NCBI GenBank assembly: GCA_902762805.1
Contig: CACWPQ010000018.1
Location: 23,113 to 87,112, forward strand
Direction: 5' to 3'
DNA length: 64,000 bases
From: an uncultured Bacteroidota bacterium
GTDB lineage: Bacteria; Bacteroidota; Bacteroidia; Bacteroidales; P3
Shown here piece by piece: positions 61,349 to 64,000 of the stretch (the stretch's first letter is position 1; every line of letters begins with the position of its first letter). Position numbers and translations under genes: made by a program. The notes under the pieces are model-generated. The model worked only from the letters and a program-made list of their open reading frames with translations, was not told the origin of the DNA and made no database searches.

Positions 61349-61960
61349 TTAATGCAATTTTACGCCGATGATGTTCATGAACTCCTCGCGGGTCTTGGGG
61401 TCTTTCATGAAGGCGCCGGTGAAGTCGCTGGTGGTGGTGACGGAGTTCTGCTTCTGCACGCCGCGCATGGACATGCACATGTGCTGAGCCTCGATGACGA
61501 CGGCCACGCCGAGGGGGTTGAGGGTTTCCTGGATGCAGTCCTTGATTTGCTTGGTGAGGCGCTCCTGCACCTGCAGGCGGCGGGCGAAGGCATCGACCAC
61601 ACGCGGTATCTTGCTCAGCCCCACGATGGTGCCGTTGGGGATGTAGGCCACGTGGGCCTTGCCGACGAAGGGGACCATGTGGTGCTCGCAGAGGGAGTAG
61701 AGTTCGATGTCCTTGACGACGACCATCTGCTTGTAGTCCTCGTGGAACATGGCCGAGCGGAGGATGTCCTCGGGGACGAGGTCGTAGCCGTTGGTGAAGA
61801 AAAGCATGGCTTTGGCGATGCGCTCGGGGCTTTTCAGAAGTCCCTCGCGCTCGGGGTCTTCGCCCAGCAGGCGGAGGATTTCCTTGTAGTGCGCCGCCAG
61901 CTCGGCCACACAGGCTTCGTCGTATTTGTCTATCTTTTGGTATCCGAGTTCCATATTCAT
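61349..61960 (-). CDS. folE: GTP cyclohydrolase I
   Basis: This 203-residue enzyme converts GTP to 7,8-dihydroneopterin triphosphate, the entry to folate and related pteridines. Key segments are [20 protein letters not shown], the zinc/active-site [33 protein letters not shown] and [12 protein letters not shown] with the third zinc ligand. The length is normal. An ATG at 61954 is an equally possible start. A strong minus-strand promoter lies at 62281, over 300 bases upstream, with no gene between. Confidence 0.96.
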   Translation of the reverse strand: MNMELGYQKIDKYDEACVAELAAHYKEILRLLGEDPEREGLLKSPERIAKAMLFFTNGYDLVPEDILRSAMFHEDYKQMVVVKDIELYSLCEHHMVPFVGKAHVAYIPNGTIVGLSKIPRVVDAFARRLQVQERLTKQIKDCIQETLNPLGVAVVIEAQHMCMSMRGVQKQNSVTTTSDFTGAFMKDPKTREEFMNIIGVKLH

Positions 61961-62137
61961 GTATATTTAGTAGCCTATAACGCGGAAAAATTGTCTAAAG
62001 TATACAAATGTCCAAAATTTACACCAAAGTACAACCTTTCCCCATGTGGCCAATTTTTCTTTCCATTTGCACATTATCGTCAGGAAACCTTATGGGTACG
62101 GCAGGGGTTTGTCAGGGTAATGGCAGGTATCAAGTAG

Positions 62138-62181
62138 GGCTGTTCTTCGGCTGTTCTTCGGCTGTTCTTCGGTTGTTCTTC
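62138..62181. repeat. Undecamer array, 4 x GG(C/T)TGTTCTTC
   Basis: Three perfect GGCTGTTCTTC units and one GGTTGTTCTTC, within the presumed folE leader. Confidence 0.93.
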
Positions 62182-62280
62182 GGTTGCCACCCCACCCTGC
62201 CGGCGAGCCGACGGACGAAAAACCAGCATTGCCACCACACAATCAAAACGTTGCAAGAAAACCTCGGACGGAAACGATTT

Positions 62281-62290
62281 TGCAAAGATA
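62281..62290 (-). promoter_or_regulatory. Promoter -7 element, probably of folE
   Basis: The minus strand reads TATCTTTGCA with a TTG about 20 bases upstream. The only gene in its path is folE, giving a leader of about 320 bases that contains the undecamer array. Confidence 0.65.
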
Positions 62291-62371
62291 CGAAGTCCCG
62301 CGGACATTTGCAAGCGATGGGCGAAAAAAAAAAGAAAAGAAAAAATATTTTGCCGATTGGAAAAAAGTTAG

Positions 62372-62381
62372 TACTTTTGCA
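62372..62381 (+). promoter_or_regulatory. Promoter -7 element for the lipoprotein at 62717
   Basis: TACTTTTGCA. The upstream GGAAAAAAGTTAG resembles the cation exporter promoter near 7105-7116. Confidence 0.7.
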
Positions 62382-62716
62382 ACCGCAAACCGACAGGACG
62401 GTTTGCCGAAAGAAAGCGCATTTTCGCCTTATTCCCAACCGTGAACTTCGACACTTCACATTCAAAAGCAATGCAGGGATAAACGAGAAAAGTGATGCTC
62501 CTATTGGGATTTGTATCATAGATGGTATACATCCACCGTGGAGCGGTTCATGATTCACATATACCTTGCATTACAGGGAGTCGAAGCCCTACGGTTGAGG
62601 ATAGAGACATAAATGGATGGCTCCACTTTCTTCGTTGCATACAATCCTCTTCCCGGGCCGGAGAAACACCTCAACAGCGACGCGCCGATGCTATATAACC
62701 GGCACCAAACACAACA

Positions 62717-63652
62717 ATGAAGAAAACATTGAGACACTGCATGTTCATCCTTGCCACTGCGGCCCTCTTCGCCGCCTGCGGCGACAAGGACAACGCCAAC
62801 GACCCCTCCGACAGCCCCTCCGGCGGCGGCGACAACCCCGGCTCCAGCACCTACGCCTTCTCCGGCCGCAAGCTGGCCAAAGCCGTGGTGCACTACGAAC
62901 ATCAATATGGCAATACCTGGACGTATGACCTATCTTGGGAGGGCGACTTACTATCAGAAATTACTGAATATCGAGGGGATTGGGGGGATAGCCGCCGTTT
63001 TATTGTTGCATACGACGGGAATCGCCCCATAGCCATAAACGGTTACTGGGAAGACAGTCTTTTTGCCTCGGTCACCTACACCTACTCAGGCGAACACGTC
63101 ACGCGCGTTCTCTATATGGAGCCTGATTCGGATTTCCCGAACAGACAAGTTGACTCATGCAGGATTTGGGACTACACCTATACCGATGGAAAGATTACAA
63201 AGATTGTAGAGACCGACTACAACATAATTCAATACGAAAGAATAACCAATCACCATCCTGATTTTGTAGAATCGGATGCACAGTCTCTTCTCTACCACAC
63301 ATGGGACGGAAATAATGTCGCCACAGTACGAGATGGAAAGAATAGGGAAGGTTCGTTTGAATACTCCGACAAGAGACCCGCATTCTGCCCACCAATGGGG
63401 CTCTTTGGTATAGAGCTTAACGATTTAATCAGCGGCAATCCTGCAGGGTGGGGGTATGTACATGGATACAACGGAATGTTCGGTGCTATATGGAGCAAAA
63501 ATATCGTTACCAAAATGACCTACAGAAACGTGGATGACTACTACAATCTATCCTGGAGCTATGACGGCGACTATCCCACAAAACTTGTTTGGACAATCAC
63601 AGACGAAGGCCGCAGTAGTACCTTTTCCGTGACCTACACCTACGTCGACTAG
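62717..63652 (+). CDS. Lipoprotein of unknown function with YD-like repeats
   Basis: This 311-residue protein has lipobox LFAAC (Cys21), then a low-complexity Asp/Ser/Pro/Gly linker (DNANDPSDSPSGGGDNPGSS). The mature part has repeated strand pairs with YxYxD patterns (YDLSWEGDLLSEITEYRGDW, VTYTYSGEHVTRV, WDYTYTDGKITKIVETDY, LSWSYDGDYPTKLVWTITDE), like the DUF4595/YD-type lipoproteins of Bacteroidetes. The first 60 codons are GC-rich and the rest AT-richer. Function unknown. Confidence 0.72.
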   Translation: MKKTLRHCMFILATAALFAACGDKDNANDPSDSPSGGGDNPGSSTYAFSGRKLAKAVVHYEHQYGNTWTYDLSWEGDLLSEITEYRGDWGDSRRFIVAYDGNRPIAINGYWEDSLFASVTYTYSGEHVTRVLYMEPDSDFPNRQVDSCRIWDYTYTDGKITKIVETDYNIIQYERITNHHPDFVESDAQSLLYHTWDGNNVATVRDGKNREGSFEYSDKRPAFCPPMGLFGIELNDLISGNPAGWGYVHGYNGMFGAIWSKNIVTKMTYRNVDDYYNLSWSYDGDYPTKLVWTITDEGRSSTFSVTYTYVD

Positions 63653-63676
63653 CGCCCCCAAGTGCACCTCCAGTCC

Positions 63677-63708
63677 CAAGGCCAACCGCATGTCGGCTTG
63701 GCCTTTTT
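63677..63708 (+). terminator. Rho-independent terminator
   Basis: CAAGGCCAA-CCG pairs with CGG-CTTGGCCTT and is followed by a T run. The stretch from here to 63873 has no supported gene. Confidence 0.9.
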
Positions 63709-63873
63709 TGTCCCCATCTTCCCCTCCTCTCCTTCCCTCGTCCGCTGCGATTCCATCGCAGCCCCTGTCCCTCTCCTAGAAAGGCTCCCCATAAGTTGCG
63801 GCACCGCCGCAACCACCCCCTGCTACCAATTGCGCCCTCCCCCCCCAAAAAAAAAGATGGTCCAAACGGGCAA

Positions 63874-63905
63874 CAAAAAAAGGAGTCCCGAAATGGAACT
63901 CCTTT
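63874..63905 (-). terminator. Terminator of the rRNA operon
   Basis: On the minus strand AAAGGAGTTCC pairs with GGGACTCCTTT and is followed by T7, immediately after the 5S rRNA 3' end. Confidence 0.85.
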
Positions 63906-63912
63906 AAAAAGA

Positions 63913-64000
<88 letters not shown>

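Larger units (their letters stand above)
61961..62716. other. Intergenic region with undecamer array, divergent promoters and a long leader
   Basis: No gene could be supported in these 756 bases. From left to right they hold the folE leader, an 11-bp array (62138-62181), a minus-strand promoter (62281), a plus-strand promoter (62372) and a 330-base leader of the lipoprotein gene. The leader contains the hairpin GCAAACCG-ACAGGA-CGGTTTGC near 62385-62406 and a CCCTACGG-type palindromic repeat fragment near 62580-62600. Confidence 0.7.

Overview
The window is a GC-rich (roughly 58-60% in coding regions) chromosomal segment of an anaerobic member of the Bacteroidales. This rests on: the Bacteroidetes promoter -7 motif TAnnTTTG(CA) ahead of most genes; the order SdhC-SdhA-SdhB of a Bacteroidetes succinate dehydrogenase/fumarate reductase; PorQ of the type IX secretion system; fimbrillin/FISUMP-type surface lipoproteins preceded by a small peptide gene; and oxygen-sensitive enzymes (class III ribonucleotide reductase, lysine 2,3-aminomutase). 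The family cannot be fixed from the sequence. Lysine fermentation (kamA plus two kdd paralogues) is a trait shared with Porphyromonas-like anaerobes.

Layout. 1-2943 sdhC(partial)AB. 3.2-6.7 kb a lipocalin-like lipoprotein and two exported proteins. 7.1-8.8 kb a cation diffusion facilitator and tcdA, tail to tail. 9.1-12.1 kb a cobalamin riboswitch, then nrdD-nrdG. 12.3-21.0 kb a restriction-modification island: type III mod/res, an XRE regulator with an AT-rich operator-like region, and an EcoRI-family adenine methyltransferase followed by a DUF262-HNH nuclease. 21.0-26.0 kb a HEAT-fold DNA alkylation repair enzyme, an unknown HEAT-like protein, a macro-like protein, an envelope protein and typA. 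26.2-29.5 kb an ECF sigma cassette flanked by two paralogous lipoproteins. 29.7-31.7 kb groES-groEL. 31.7-34.5 kb an AT-rich accessory island (dinD, a 41-bp tandem array, a HEPN-like protein, a lipoprotein). 34.7-38.8 kb a chloramphenicol acetyltransferase-fold enzyme, AlaX plus macro-domain hydrolase, and an M13 metallopeptidase. 39.0-45.1 kb surface lipoproteins, a gene remnant and two kdd genes. 45.4-52.6 kb yajC, then a tetR-tolC-mfp-RND pump operon ending in a PII-like gene. 52.7-61.9 kb a YgiQ radical SAM protein, kamA, porQ, lplA, a lipoprotein, an ABC permease with tsaB, a LolA-like carrier and folE. The right edge holds a lipoprotein and the 3' part of a 5S rRNA gene on the minus strand.

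The most unusual property is not a single gene. Short tandem arrays with strict periods of 7, 8, 10 or 11 bp recur through the window, mostly in gaps but also inside genes. One sits in the tcdA reading frame, one supplies part of the PorQ signal peptide and one the tail of the TolC-like protein. A decamer family contributes to the LolA-like signal peptide, to the nrdG ribosome-binding region and to an internal stretch of the YgiQ protein. A separate 30-bp palindromic element is inserted in frame three times in mod. No transposase, tRNA, CRISPR array or replication origin was recognised.
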